Assembly (NCBI GenBank): GCA_947503005.1
Contig: CANNCA010000001.1
Coordinates: 434,001 to 498,000 of the forward strand
Reading direction: 5' to 3'
Origin: an uncultured Flavobacteriaceae bacterium
Lineage (GTDB): Bacteria > Bacteroidota > Bacteroidia > Flavobacteriales > Flavobacteriaceae
Length of the DNA: 64,000 bases
Shown here: one piece after another, positions 1 through 10,933 of the stretch
Layout: every line of letters begins with the position of its first letter
Position numbering within the stretch: position 1 is the first letter of the stretch
Position numbers and translations under genes: made by a program
The notes under the pieces: model-generated
Database searches by the model: none
Seen by the model: only the letters and a program-made list of their open reading frames with translations
What the model was told of the DNA's origin: nothing

Positions 1-234
1 CTGAATTTGGTCGGCGGAAAATCATGGCTCAAAAAAGGAAAATATATCAGCATTTTCGCCAGTATCAACAATGTATTCGATGCGGTCTTTAGAACAGGTG
101 GTTACGAACAGAGTAGAAACGGAAATTTAGGACAGTTACAACAAGACAATTTGAGCGGTACTCCGTCTTTCGCACCCAAGTATTGGTACGGCTACGGTCG
201 AACATATTTTTTGAACGTGGCTTACAGTTTTTAG
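1..234 (+). CDS. TonB-dependent receptor, C-terminal fragment (5' end outside window)
   Basis: The reading frame is open from base 1 and stops with TAG at 232-234, so this is the last 77 residues of a gene that begins before the window. It has the look of the final strands of a TonB-dependent outer-membrane receptor: an INNVFD motif (typical NxFD turn before the last strands), a PKYWYGYGRTYFLN stretch, and a terminal aromatic residue (AYSF) as the barrel assembly signal expects. The substrate cannot be judged from this piece. The lipoprotein gene downstream on the same strand may be its partner. Confidence 0.8.
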   Translation: MNLVGGKSWLKKGKYISIFASINNVFDAVFRTGGYEQSRNGNLGQLQQDNLSGTPSFAPKYWYGYGRTYFLNVAYSF

Positions 235-250
235 TTTCCGTGGTTTTGGC

Positions 251-276
251 TCCTCCACTTAGATTAGGGGAGGTGG
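251..276 (+). terminator. GC-rich hairpin after the receptor gene, terminator-like
   Basis: Seventeen bases after the receptor stop lies CCTCC, a 12-base loop, then GGAGG, followed by a T-rich stretch (GGTGGTTTT). The stem is short. A related CCCTCCCT/AGGGAGGG hairpin sits at the end of the ketoacyl synthase gene (63401-63430), so this may be a member of a dispersed repeat family that serves as a terminator. Confidence 0.35.
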
Positions 277-388
277 TTTTCCACTTTACTGTAGAAAAGC
301 GGAGGTTTTGAAAGCCCGAACTTTAGAGGTTAAGCGCATACATTAATCGACATTAAAAAGGTGAGCTAGTAAAAAAGACCAGTTAAAA

Positions 389-1753
389 ATGGAGCAAGTG
401 ATAAGAAATATAGTTTTTGTGTTCTTGATATTCGCACAATCCGCCTGCGTAAAAAACAACACTTTCAACCCGCCGCCAACCAACTGCTCCGAAGGCTTGA
501 GTGCAAATGCTACCTATGCCGAAGTTAAAAACCTTTACACCGACCAAACTTTTCAAATACAGGAAGACCTGATTGTTGAAGGCTATATAATTTCATCCGA
601 TAAGGATGGTAATTTTTTCAGTGTATTGCATTTTCAAGATAGTCCAACTAACCCTACCGAAGGTTTTCAAATAGAAATTGATGTCCGCGATTCACATTTG
701 TTTTATCCTATTGGAACCAAAATTTACATAAAGTTAAAGGGATTGTATTTAGGAAGAAGTAAGGATGTTTTCAAAATCGGAGGCGTATTTACTTCGTTCG
801 GAAACCAATCCGTTGGGCGGTTACCTGCTGCAGTGGTTGACCGTCATATTTTTGTTTCGTGTGATAATGTAGTGGATATTCAACCCACTGTTGTTTCGAT
901 AAACGAAGTCGAAAAAAGTTTGACCAATACATTGGTGAAATTGGTAGATGTTGAAGTTATAGAGGAGGAACTTGGCTTTCCGTTTGCTTTAGACCGCGAA
1001 GAGACAGAGCGAACCTTAACCGATTGCAACGATAATAATATTGTATTGCGGAACAGTGGTTTTGCGGATTTTCAGGAGGATGTTCTTCCCGAAGGAAATG
1101 GTACGATTACTGGAGTACTTTTGCGCGAAAACAACAATTTTCAATTGACTATAAGGGATTTGGACGACATAGATTTTAAACAAGAACGTTGTGCCGATCT
1201 TGTCGATGAATTTACATCCAAAAATATATTTATTTCAGAATTAGCAGACCCAGAAAATAACACGGGCGCACGTTTTGTAGAATTGTACAATTCGGCTAAA
1301 GAGCCTTTATCCTTAAAAGGCTGGCAGTTAAATCGTTATACTAATGATAATACCGAGATAAGTTCCACTATCAATTTATCGGAATTTACAATAGGCGCCG
1401 AAAACACTTTGGTTATTTCGCCTAACGGAACTGAGTTTGAAACGGTTTACGGTTTTCAAGCGAATGTTCAAGTCGGAAGAAACTCCCCCGCAGACTCCAA
1501 TGGTGATGATAATCTAGAACTTGTGGACCCCTTTGGTAAAATAATAGATGTTTTTGGTATAATCGGAGAAGATGGCAGCGGAACAAATCATGAATTTCAA
1601 AATGGCAGGGCATTGAGAAATTCAACAATATTCGAAGGCAATCCTGTTTATACTTTTAATGAATGGACCATTTTTAACGACACGGGAGATTCGGGTACCA
1701 TTCAACAATCACAAAACGCCCCGGACGATTTTACGCCCGGTATTCGAAATTAA
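389..1753 (+). CDS. DUF5689 / lamin-tail domain lipoprotein
   Basis: Predicted exported lipoprotein of 454 residues. The N-terminus is a hydrophobic signal ending in a lipobox-like SAC (Cys20). Residues about 35-265 match the pattern of DUF5689, the OB-like domain in Bacteroidota surface lipoproteins (VEGYIISSDKDGNFF and later YIKLKGLYLG). Residues about 275-400 form a lamin-tail domain (IFISELADP, ARFVELYNS, LSLKGWQLNRY). Such two-domain proteins are thought to act at the cell surface, often beside TonB receptors or secreted nucleases/phosphatases, and a receptor gene ends 155 bases upstream. The exact ligand is unknown. The ATG at 389 starts immediately before the signal sequence. Confidence 0.75.
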   Translation: MEQVIRNIVFVFLIFAQSACVKNNTFNPPPTNCSEGLSANATYAEVKNLYTDQTFQIQEDLIVEGYIISSDKDGNFFSVLHFQDSPTNPTEGFQIEIDVRDSHLFYPIGTKIYIKLKGLYLGRSKDVFKIGGVFTSFGNQSVGRLPAAVVDRHIFVSCDNVVDIQPTVVSINEVEKSLTNTLVKLVDVEVIEEELGFPFALDREETERTLTDCNDNNIVLRNSGFADFQEDVLPEGNGTITGVLLRENNNFQLTIRDLDDIDFKQERCADLVDEFTSKNIFISELADPENNTGARFVELYNSAKEPLSLKGWQLNRYTNDNTEISSTINLSEFTIGAENTLVISPNGTEFETVYGFQANVQVGRNSPADSNGDDNLELVDPFGKIIDVFGIIGEDGSGTNHEFQNGRALRNSTIFEGNPVYTFNEWTIFNDTGDSGTIQQSQNAPDDFTPGIRN

Positions 1754-1762
1754 ATAACAGGA

Positions 1763-2116
1763 TTATAATTTAGAAAAAAACTCTTGCCAACCGAGTATAG
1801 CTGAAGCTCCTTTTTTATGAGCTTCATAAGAGTGGTACAGCACTTTTTTGTGCATATTGAGCACTACAGGCCATTTAATATCGTCCCAACCTTGACCTAA
1901 CAACTTGTTGATGCCCGTTTCTACCATCTCGTTGGAGACGGCTCCCATGATACGAACTTTATCCTCAGGAGACATAGAAGATAGGCCTATGTAATAGTCC
2001 GCCGTGTTACCAGAAAAAGAGCATTTTGGAACAGTATTTATCTTAAAATCAGATAAATCAATGGTGGATTGTGTTTTTTTTAAGGGAATGGTATTGGTAT
2101 GGTCAGTCAATTTCAT
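1763..2116 (-). CDS. Hypothetical protein, 117 residues
   Basis: I do not recognise this family. The protein is probably cytoplasmic, with no signal peptide or membrane segment. It has a polar N-terminal third, one Cys (KCSFSG), and a C-terminal part rich in aromatic and helix-forming residues (GWDDIKWPVVLNMHKKVLYHSYEAHKKG, shown here only for its KK/H/Y-rich character). It converges with the lipoprotein gene, leaving only 9 bases between the stop codons. Its own start is 156 bases from the 3' end of katG, and a terminator hairpin separates the two. Codon use resembles its neighbours, so it is likely a real gene. Confidence 0.6.
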   Translation of the reverse strand: MKLTDHTNTIPLKKTQSTIDLSDFKINTVPKCSFSGNTADYYIGLSSMSPEDKVRIMGAVSNEMVETGINKLLGQGWDDIKWPVVLNMHKKVLYHSYEAHKKGASAILGWQEFFSKL

Positions 2117-2215
2117 AAGATGAAGTTACATCTTATCTTCAAGTAAACATACTTGCCAGAAGTGTGAATTATCAACTATTTATTAACGATTTACGGTTAA
2201 CATGTTATTCTAAAA

Positions 2216-2244
2216 CGAAAAAAGCGGCCTCATCGAGGCCGCTT
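2216..2244 (-). terminator. Rho-independent terminator of katG
   Basis: A perfect 10-bp stem (AAGCGGCCTC / GAGGCCGCTT, loop ATC) lies just downstream of the katG stop. Read on the minus strand it runs into a T tract of six, a textbook intrinsic terminator. Confidence 0.85.
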
Positions 2245-2272
2245 AATGTATCTGAAAAATCGATTAGAAGGT

Positions 2273-4540
<2,268 letters not shown>

Positions 4541-4627
4541 CTAAAGTTTAAAACTACCAAAATGTTCGTTGAAATACATAGTTAAAATCTTGATTTCAAC
4601 TATTTTAGTATTGATAATATCTATGAT

Positions 4628-4647
4628 GTCCTTTTCCCGAAAAGGAC
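4628..4647. promoter_or_regulatory. Perfect dyad between katG and the ankyrin gene, candidate operator
   Basis: GTCCTTTT, loop CCCG, AAAAGGAC form an 8-bp perfect inverted repeat in the 219-base divergent region. No T tract follows on either strand (plus: TCATCC), so it does not look like a terminator. Its position between two divergent starts suits a regulator site for peroxide response. That role is inference. Confidence 0.35.
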
Positions 4648-4724
4648 TCATCCAAAGAACTGGAAAAAATAGTAGATTTCACCTGATGTTGATCAGTTAC
4701 AGGTATTTTTAATGCAGTTTTTTA

Positions 4725-4732
4725 TACTTTTA
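4725..4732 (+). promoter_or_regulatory. Possible -7 box for the ankyrin gene
   Basis: TACTTTTA is one base off the Bacteroidota TAnnTTTG box. It ends 6 bases before the ATG at 4739, which would give a leaderless mRNA and argues for that start rather than the in-frame ATG at 4712. Confidence 0.3.
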
Positions 4733-4738
4733 ACTATC

Positions 4739-5212
4739 ATGGAAAATTCAGCTACCTTTTTTAAAGCCATACGTGATGGAGATTTGTTATCCGTTACGAA
4801 AATGATTGATGAACACCCGAGTCTATTGCATGTATATGACCAAAGGGGTTCTACTCCATTGATTTTAGCTACTTACTATAATCATGTAGACATCACTACC
4901 TTTTTGATAGAAAAAGGCGCTGACATTGATGCTATAGACAGCTCCGGGAATACGGCTTTAATGGGGGTTTGTTTTAAAGGATTCATTTCATTAGCCCAAA
5001 AATTGATTTCTTACGGTGCCGATGTCAATGTGCGAAATGGAATGGGGGCAACAGCTTTGATTTATACAGTGACGTTTAAACAGATTGAAATAGCCCAGCT
5101 GCTTTTAGAGAACGGAGCCGAGAGGACCATGAAAGATAGAAGAGGCAATACGGCTTTGGATCATGCTAAATTGCAAGGTGAACCAAAATTAATTGATTTA
5201 TTGGAATCGTAA
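4739..5212 (+). CDS. Ankyrin-repeat protein beside katG
   Basis: Small cytoplasmic protein (157 residues) built of four to five ankyrin repeats: signatures GSTPLILATYYNHVDIT, GNTALMGVCFKGFI, GATALIYTVTFKQIEIA and GNTALDHAK recur about every 33 residues. Ankyrin repeats bind other proteins. In Pseudomonas and Campylobacter, ankyrin proteins encoded next to catalase genes are needed for full catalase activity or heme supply, so a helper role for KatG is plausible. I chose the ATG at 4739 (MENSAT) because the nine residues added by the upstream ATG at 4712 (MQFFILLTI) are outside the repeat fold and overlap a promoter-like box. Its TAA overlaps the next ATG by one base (TAATG), so the two genes are translationally coupled. 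Confidence 0.85.
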   Translation: MENSATFFKAIRDGDLLSVTKMIDEHPSLLHVYDQRGSTPLILATYYNHVDITTFLIEKGADIDAIDSSGNTALMGVCFKGFISLAQKLISYGADVNVRNGMGATALIYTVTFKQIEIAQLLLENGAERTMKDRRGNTALDHAKLQGEPKLIDLLES

Positions 5213-5988
5213 TGCAAGAGGAATTACAGGTAGCTTTAATTCAGTCCTCACTTTTTTGGGAAGACCCAGAGCGAAACAGGAAGTTATTTTCAGAAAAAAT
5301 TGAAAAAATCGAGAGGGTCGTCGATTTGATTATACTTCCTGAAATGTTTACTACTGGTTTTACAATGACTCCCGAAAATATATCAAGAGATGAAGGCACA
5401 CTTACGCTTGAATGGCTGCAGAAAACGGCACTGGAAAAGAGTGCCTCTATTGTTGGAAGCTTGCCTTTCTATGAGGATGGCGATTACACCAATCGCCTCT
5501 ATTTTGTTCACGCTGATGGAAGCAATCAACATTATGATAAACGACATACGTTTACCTTGGCAGGAGAGGACAAAGTCTACAAGGCCGGATCCGAAAGATT
5601 GATACTGAATTATAAGGGGTTTAAGATCTGCCCCTTAATTTGTTATGATTTGCGCTTTCCGGTTTGGGCCAGAAATACCGAAGATTATGACGTATTGATT
5701 TATGTGGCTAATTGGCCAAAACCAAGAACATTAGCTTGGGATGCCTTACTAAAAGCACGCGCCATCGAGAATATGGCTTACTGTATAGGCGTCAATAGAG
5801 TCGGCACCGATGAACTAGGGTATGAATATTCAGGGCATTCTGCTGTTTATGATTGTCTTGGCAAACAAATCACTTTTACGGAAAAAGAGGAAATATGTTA
5901 TGCTACTTTGCATAAGGAGCATATCAAAACCACTCGAGAAAAATTACGTTTTTTAGAAGATAGGGATGCTTTTACTCTCGTAGGATAA
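5212..5988 (+). CDS. Nitrilase-superfamily amidohydrolase (omega-amidase / YafV type)
   Basis: Carbon-nitrogen hydrolase of 258 residues. The Glu-Lys-Cys triad is visible: Glu44 in LPEMFTTGF, Lys110 in YDKRHTF and Cys144 in CPLICYDLRFPVW. The motif spacing and the FTTGF and DLRFPVW segments match the YafV/omega-amidase branch, which deaminates 2-oxoglutaramate or similar alpha-keto amides, a metabolite-repair function in the cytoplasm. The start ATG overlaps the stop of the ankyrin gene (TAATG). The 3' end overlaps the convergent lipoprotein gene by 17 bases. The exact substrate is inferred from family, not shown here. Confidence 0.9.
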   Translation: MQEELQVALIQSSLFWEDPERNRKLFSEKIEKIERVVDLIILPEMFTTGFTMTPENISRDEGTLTLEWLQKTALEKSASIVGSLPFYEDGDYTNRLYFVHADGSNQHYDKRHTFTLAGEDKVYKAGSERLILNYKGFKICPLICYDLRFPVWARNTEDYDVLIYVANWPKPRTLAWDALLKARAIENMAYCIGVNRVGTDELGYEYSGHSAVYDCLGKQITFTEKEEICYATLHKEHIKTTREKLRFLEDRDAFTLVG

Positions 5989-7585
5989 AAGTTTCGACTT
6001 TTTCCCAATTGGCCCGAATTTCTATTTCGTCAGGATAGTACTTTACTTTTTCGGGTTGTAGATTCTTGAGAAAATTACCCGTATCCCATCTTCCATTACC
6101 GTTACTATCTTCGATGACGCGTATAAGATAGGTGGAAGGCTCAATATTGTTGAATTCAAAAGGCCGTTCTTCTTTTGCATAGAGTTCCAATTGCATTTTA
6201 CCTCCAGTGTCGGTCAATTGTACTAAAATAGGGTAGGTGACAGCACCTTGAATATTTACGGTCAAATTTCCATAGTCAGCAAAACTTTGAGTTGATAAAT
6301 TGTAAGAAAGGGTGTCATTAGTCTCTCCAAAGAAATCGCTAATCGCTCCTGGAAGTAGTTCAAGACTATAATTCTCGTTTGGCTCTAAAGGAAAATCAAA
6401 ATCAACTTTATTTGCCATAGTATCAAGTTTAAGTTTGGGAAAAATCTCAAGTGAATCTTTATTGATCATTTTTACTTTAGAAGTGTCGATTTCTACCAAA
6501 GGCGTCGTGGCCGCAATATAGAAAGATTCATTAAAGCTCAATCCTCCCCTTTGATTGGGAGTAAGTACTAATGAGTCAAGTTCAACCTTTCTGCTTTTTA
6601 CGGTAAAGGTATCAATGACTTTTAATTTTTCATTGGAGACGGTAAATACCAGAGAGTCCATCTCAAAAGGAGTAAACCAAAAATTAATACTGTCCTTTTC
6701 ATGTTCCTTTCTAATAAGGGTCTGAACTGTATCTGGAAGTTTCGTTAAAGGTTCGACAGAAATTTTTTCATCACCTCCAAAATAACCAAATATAATTTTG
6801 TTTTTCGACGCAAAACTGGGCACCGAAGAAGCATAGTTTGGAATTTCCTTAAAAATCGTCAACAAATAGGTAGAATCAGTGGGTAAAGAAACCGTGTCCC
6901 TTAAAAAAGCGATTTTATCACTGTTCTGGTCGAAGATGTTGTTCTTGGCTTCATCCTTTAAAGCAAATAGGGCATAATCTCCTTCTTTAAGGTTTTTTAA
7001 GGAGAATATTACCGTACTGTCAAGTGTGTTAGTAATATAATTCGGAGGTCTCTTGAATATGGTGGAGTCGGTGTAGGCGGTATCTAGCTCATAAAGCATG
7101 ACACTAATAAAATCATCCGCCTTTTTGTTAAAAGCATCTATGACCACACCTTTGACTTCCAACGAATCTATATAGTCTCCAGTAGAAAAAACATAGGTCA
7201 AAAAACTACTAGGATTCCCTTCGTTGTTATCCTGTACACTTTGTCCAAAGTTGAAGGTATAGGTGGTGTTTTCCCTTAGCGTATCCTTGATTTTGATTTC
7301 CACATACTTTGACGCGCCACCCTGAGGAGTGATATCAGGCAAATATTTCAATGGTGGAGAAACGATGAGTTGCTCTTGAACGTTTTGCAACTTAATGTAC
7401 TCGTCAAAATACAATCTAATTTTCCTGGCCTTGAAGTTAATCGTCATGTTTTCGGGTTCAGCCTTGATTAAAACGGGCGGGTCTACGTCTTTTGGGCCAC
7501 CCGTCAAGGTGCCTCTTCTGCCACATTGTACTAAAGCGGCACCGATGGCTACAACAAATACAAAAGCGAGAAGTCTTCGAAACAT
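5972..7585 (-). CDS. Ig-like domain lipoprotein (SbsA/Big_5 type)
   Basis: Exported lipoprotein of 537 residues. A hydrophobic signal ends in a lipobox (ALVQC, Cys22) followed by GRRGTLTGGPKDVDPP, a conserved head in a Bacteroidota lipoprotein family. Residues about 35-135 form an Ig-like fold (LIKAEPENMTINF, IRLYFDEYIKL, TYTFNFGQSVQDNNEGN), the Big_5/SbsA type found in surface proteins. The C-terminal part contains a further beta domain ending in RVIEDSNGNGRWDTGN. The function is unknown; envelope location is likely. It lies 43 bases downstream of comF on the same strand and probably shares its transcript. Confidence 0.75.
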   Translation of the reverse strand: MFRRLLAFVFVVAIGAALVQCGRRGTLTGGPKDVDPPVLIKAEPENMTINFKARKIRLYFDEYIKLQNVQEQLIVSPPLKYLPDITPQGGASKYVEIKIKDTLRENTTYTFNFGQSVQDNNEGNPSSFLTYVFSTGDYIDSLEVKGVVIDAFNKKADDFISVMLYELDTAYTDSTIFKRPPNYITNTLDSTVIFSLKNLKEGDYALFALKDEAKNNIFDQNSDKIAFLRDTVSLPTDSTYLLTIFKEIPNYASSVPSFASKNKIIFGYFGGDEKISVEPLTKLPDTVQTLIRKEHEKDSINFWFTPFEMDSLVFTVSNEKLKVIDTFTVKSRKVELDSLVLTPNQRGGLSFNESFYIAATTPLVEIDTSKVKMINKDSLEIFPKLKLDTMANKVDFDFPLEPNENYSLELLPGAISDFFGETNDTLSYNLSTQSFADYGNLTVNIQGAVTYPILVQLTDTGGKMQLELYAKEERPFEFNNIEPSTYLIRVIEDSNGNGRWDTGNFLKNLQPEKVKYYPDEIEIRANWEKVETFILRE

Positions 7586-7628
7586 GAACTGTAATTATAG
7601 GAAGACAAAGAAACGATTAATTTGTTCA

Positions 7629-8342
7629 TTATTGAAATTGGGCAACAACGGCCATACTTGTTAACTGCACTGATATTCCTTCTGTTTCCAATAAGGCCTT
7701 AGCCGCTATTTCCATAGTAGCCCCACTGGTAATAACATCGTCGACCAACAGCACATTCTTATGCCCTAAATAGTTTTTATTTGCTAAGGTATAAAGTGCC
7801 TTATCGCCTTGCCAACGACCAATGCGCCCTTTCTTTGTTTGAGTTTTGGTATTTGCAGTTTTGATAAGTATGTTGTCAACATATTCGGTATTTAAATGAA
7901 ATGCCAACCTTTGGGCAAAATTCGCCACCTGATTATAGCCTCTTTTATTCAATTTTTTTTGATGTAAAGGAATTGGTACTACAGCATCTATTAAGCCAAG
8001 TGAAGCATCTTTTTTTAAGATTTGCCCGTACCAATCGCCTAAAAACGTACCGATTTGCTCTTGATTCTTGTATTTTAAATAATGAATGAGCTGTTTCACA
8101 ATCCCGTTTTCGCTGAAAAACAAGAAAGAACTGGCCTTTTTTACGTTAATTCTACCATAAAAAATACGGTCAATGGGGTTTTCTTCGTTAAAGGTATAAT
8201 CGGTGAGCGGCAAATCATTCCGACAAACGGTACAAAGGTGTTGTTCTCCCCTGATTAAATGTGCATTACATCCAAAACACACTGGCGGTAGTAGCACGTT
8301 ATTGATGTCATTTAGTATCTTTGTTAGATTGATAATTGACAA
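7629..8342 (-). CDS. comF: ComF-family phosphoribosyltransferase-like protein
   Basis: ComF-type protein of 237 residues linked in other bacteria to uptake or processing of DNA in natural transformation. The N-terminal zinc-binding part has Cys22-x2-Cys25 and Cys37-x2-Cys40. The C-terminal half is a type I phosphoribosyltransferase fold with the PRPP loop LLVDDVITSGAT near residues 195-207. The start codon is a TTG at 8342: an in-frame stop lies two codons upstream and no ATG occurs before the first zinc Cys pair. A TAGGTTTA box on the minus strand (8358-8365) would put the transcript start about 10 bases before it. It is first in a two-gene unit with the Ig-like lipoprotein. Confidence 0.88.
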   Translation of the reverse strand: MSIINLTKILNDINNVLLPPVCFGCNAHLIRGEQHLCTVCRNDLPLTDYTFNEENPIDRIFYGRINVKKASSFLFFSENGIVKQLIHYLKYKNQEQIGTFLGDWYGQILKKDASLGLIDAVVPIPLHQKKLNKRGYNQVANFAQRLAFHLNTEYVDNILIKTANTKTQTKKGRIGRWQGDKALYTLANKNYLGHKNVLLVDDVITSGATMEIAAKALLETEGISVQLTSMAVVAQFQ

Positions 8343-8384
8343 GTCCTAGATAATTTATAAACCTACTTAAATCTTATTTTCCAC

Positions 8385-9281
8385 ATGGTTAATCAAGATA
8401 CTAAATTTAACTATAAAGTCATCCTTGCTGCGTTGTTCGCCGTCATAATTGGTATTCTAATAGCCTTTTATTACAGTTACGCGCAATCAAAGACTCAAAT
8501 TGGATATTTGGAAAAGGAGAAAGAACTTTTGGTTAAGGATCTCACCTTGATGAAGGCCGATGTAGACCGTCTTTCAGCCTTACAAGATATGAACGATATA
8601 GAACTCCAGGACTCAAAGTACCAAATCGATAAATTATTGGATTCTGTAGGGAAGCTAAGTTTTACCATAGAAAAACTTAGGGAATTCAAGTCTGAGCTAA
8701 GTAGATTGGAATCTATCAACGATAGTCTCAAAATCAAAAACGATTTTCTACAGTATAACAACATGCAACTTGCCAATAAGTTTGATGAAAGTCAGAAACA
8801 AATAGAACGTTTGAGACTGGCGAACAGTGCCATTACAAAAGCAGAATCGCTTCAAAAGCAAAAGATGCGCGAGCTCAACGAAGAATTAAAATCAAAGGCC
8901 TATCTGAAAATTGAAAATGCTAGCGGAAGCGCCTATAGAACTAGAAGCGGTAAGCTAATACAATCTAACAAGGCTTCTACAATCGAAAAATTAAGAGGTA
9001 CCGTAAACATTATGGCCGATCCTAAATTGGCAAACCAAGAGCGCGTACTTTATTTTCAATTTTTAGGTCCGAATATGGGCATCATTGAGGATAACGCGAA
9101 TACGATTACTGTTAACGGAAATATTTATAGCAAGCGTGTTGAACTTGTTTTCAACGGTGAGACTACACAAGTTTCTGACTTTATTACATTGCCTGAGGGA
9201 TCTCTTGAAGAAGGTACTTATACCTTAAATGTTTTCGAAGATGAACGACTACTTCAGACGGCGGAATTTCAATTGAAGTAA
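8385..9281 (+). CDS. Membrane-anchored coiled-coil protein
   Basis: Protein of 298 residues with a single membrane helix near residues 11-30 (VILAALFAVIIGILIAFYY), then a long coiled coil to about residue 175 (heptad-rich, many Leu/Lys/Glu/Asp). It ends in a small beta-rich domain of about 110 residues (RGTVNIMADPKL, VLYFQFLGPNMGII, GSLEEGTYTLNVFE). The arrangement suggests an inner-membrane anchor with most of the chain in the periplasm. Similar flavobacterial proteins carry loose 'chromosome partitioning' labels, but no ParA ATPase motif is present, so I do not adopt that name. It is divergent from comF with 42 bases between the starts. Confidence 0.7.
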   Translation: MVNQDTKFNYKVILAALFAVIIGILIAFYYSYAQSKTQIGYLEKEKELLVKDLTLMKADVDRLSALQDMNDIELQDSKYQIDKLLDSVGKLSFTIEKLREFKSELSRLESINDSLKIKNDFLQYNNMQLANKFDESQKQIERLRLANSAITKAESLQKQKMRELNEELKSKAYLKIENASGSAYRTRSGKLIQSNKASTIEKLRGTVNIMADPKLANQERVLYFQFLGPNMGIIEDNANTITVNGNIYSKRVELVFNGETTQVSDFITLPEGSLEEGTYTLNVFEDERLLQTAEFQLK

Positions 9282-9373
9282 TTTCATCACTTTAATTGAA
9301 GACTACTCATAATCATTTATAATAAACAGAATTTTTTATTCGCACGGATTCAGACTAGAATCGGAGAATATTC

Positions 9374-9381
9374 TATTTTTG
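9374..9381 (+). promoter_or_regulatory. -7 promoter box of glyQS
   Basis: TATTTTTG is a full match to TAnnTTTG. It ends 4 bases before the glyQS ATG, so the predicted transcript would begin at or next to the start codon (leaderless). Confidence 0.5.
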
Positions 9382-9385
9382 CCGC

Positions 9386-10933
9386 ATGGCAAAACAAGAA
9401 GATGATTTCAAGAAGGTAATATCTCATGCAAAGGAGTACGGTTACGTATTCCAATCCAGTGAAATATATGATGGTTTAAGTGCCGTTTATGACTATGCGC
9501 AGAATGGGGCCGAACTCAAAAAGAACATTCGTGAGTACTGGTGGAAGGCCATGGTGCAACTCAATGATAATATTGTTGGCATAGACGCAGCGATTTTTAT
9601 GCATCCTACTACATGGAAGGCTTCCGGTCACGTAGATGCCTTTAACGATCCTTTGATCGATAATAAGGATTCCAAAAAAAGATATCGAGCTGATGTTTTG
9701 GTAGAAGATCATGTGGCCAAAATCGAACGAAAGATAGAAAAGGAAGTTGCCAAGGTTGCAAAACGGTTTGGTGAATCATTTGATAAAGAACAGTTTTTAG
9801 CTACAAATCAACGTGTGGTTGCGTATCAAGAACAAGCAAGTAGCATTCTAAAGCGATTGGGCAAATCTTTAGAAAAGGAGGATTTGGCCGACGTAAAAAA
9901 ATTGATTGAAGAGTTGGATATTGCATGCCCGATGTCAGGATCAAAGAATTGGACGGAAGTTAAGCAGTTCAATCTCATGTTCGGGACGAAACTTGGGGCA
10001 ACGGCAGAAAGTGCGATGGATCTTTATCTTCGCCCAGAAACTGCCCAGGGGATATTTGTGAATTTCTTGAACGTACAGAAAACGGGGCGAATGAAGATTC
10101 CCTTTGGAATTGCCCAAACGGGAAAAGCTTTTAGAAATGAAATCGTTGCGCGTCAGTTCATTTTCAGAATGCGTGAATTCGAACAAATGGAGATGCAATA
10201 CTTCATAAAGCCCGGCACACAACAAGAGTGGTACGAGCACTGGAAGGAACATCGGATGAAATGGCATCTTTCTTTGGGAATGGGTGAAGAGAACTACCGT
10301 TTTCACGACCATGAAAAACTGGCCCACTATGCGGATGCCGCGGCAGATATCGAATTCCGTTTTCCCTTCGGGTTCAAGGAGTTGGAAGGCATTCACTCCC
10401 GTACCGATTTCGACCTCTCTCAGCACGAAGAGTACTCAGGCAAAAAGTTGCAATTTTTCGACCATGAAACCCATGAAAGTTATGTGCCGTATGTGCTGGA
10501 AACTTCCATCGGACTCGACCGTATGTTCCTAGCAGTTTTTTCGAATTCATTACGAGAGGAAGAATTAGAGAACGGTACGTTTAGAACGGTACTGAAACTT
10601 CCAGCCGTTTTGGCACCCACCAAAGCCGCTGTTTTTCCCTTGGTCAAAAAAGACGGATTACCGGAATTGGCCAAGGAAATCATTGAAGACCTCAAATGGG
10701 ACTTCAATGTACTCTATGACGAAAAAGATGCGGTAGGCCGTCGTTACCGAAGACAAGATGCCAATGGCACACCGTTTTGTATTACTGTTGATCATCAAAC
10801 CTTGGAAGACCAAACGGTGACCATTCGTCATCGTGATACGATGGAACAGCAGCGGGTTGCGATTTCAGAAGTCAAAGCAATCATTCACAAGGAAGTTGAT
10901 ATGAAGTCGTGGTTGAGGAAGATGGAAAACTAA
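9386..10933 (+). CDS. glyQS: Glycine--tRNA ligase, single-chain class II
   Basis: Charges tRNA-Gly with glycine in the cytoplasm. At 515 residues it is the one-chain (alpha-2) form, also labelled glyS, not the two-subunit glyQ/glyS enzyme. Class II motif 2 is seen as FRNEIVARQFIFRMREFEQMEM near residues 250-271, the glycine-binding TDFDLSQH follows near 338, and motif 3 appears as ETSIGLDRMFLAVF near 375. The C-terminal anticodon-binding domain begins about residue 405 (PTKAAVFPLVKKD). The start at MAKQEDDF fits the family. A promoter box ends only 4 bases upstream. Its stop overlaps the convergent receptor gene by 4 bases. Confidence 0.97.
   Translation: MAKQEDDFKKVISHAKEYGYVFQSSEIYDGLSAVYDYAQNGAELKKNIREYWWKAMVQLNDNIVGIDAAIFMHPTTWKASGHVDAFNDPLIDNKDSKKRYRADVLVEDHVAKIERKIEKEVAKVAKRFGESFDKEQFLATNQRVVAYQEQASSILKRLGKSLEKEDLADVKKLIEELDIACPMSGSKNWTEVKQFNLMFGTKLGATAESAMDLYLRPETAQGIFVNFLNVQKTGRMKIPFGIAQTGKAFRNEIVARQFIFRMREFEQMEMQYFIKPGTQQEWYEHWKEHRMKWHLSLGMGEENYRFHDHEKLAHYADAAADIEFRFPFGFKELEGIHSRTDFDLSQHEEYSGKKLQFFDHETHESYVPYVLETSIGLDRMFLAVFSNSLREEELENGTFRTVLKLPAVLAPTKAAVFPLVKKDGLPELAKEIIEDLKWDFNVLYDEKDAVGRRYRRQDANGTPFCITVDHQTLEDQTVTIRHRDTMEQQRVAISEVKAIIHKEVDMKSWLRKMEN

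Noticed and set aside
8385-9281. ParA-type chromosome partition protein
   Set aside because: No Walker motif; the sequence shows a membrane helix and coiled coil only.
9941-10426. 161-codon minus-strand frame inside glyQS
   Set aside because: Fully antisense to conserved synthetase motifs; no domain of its own.
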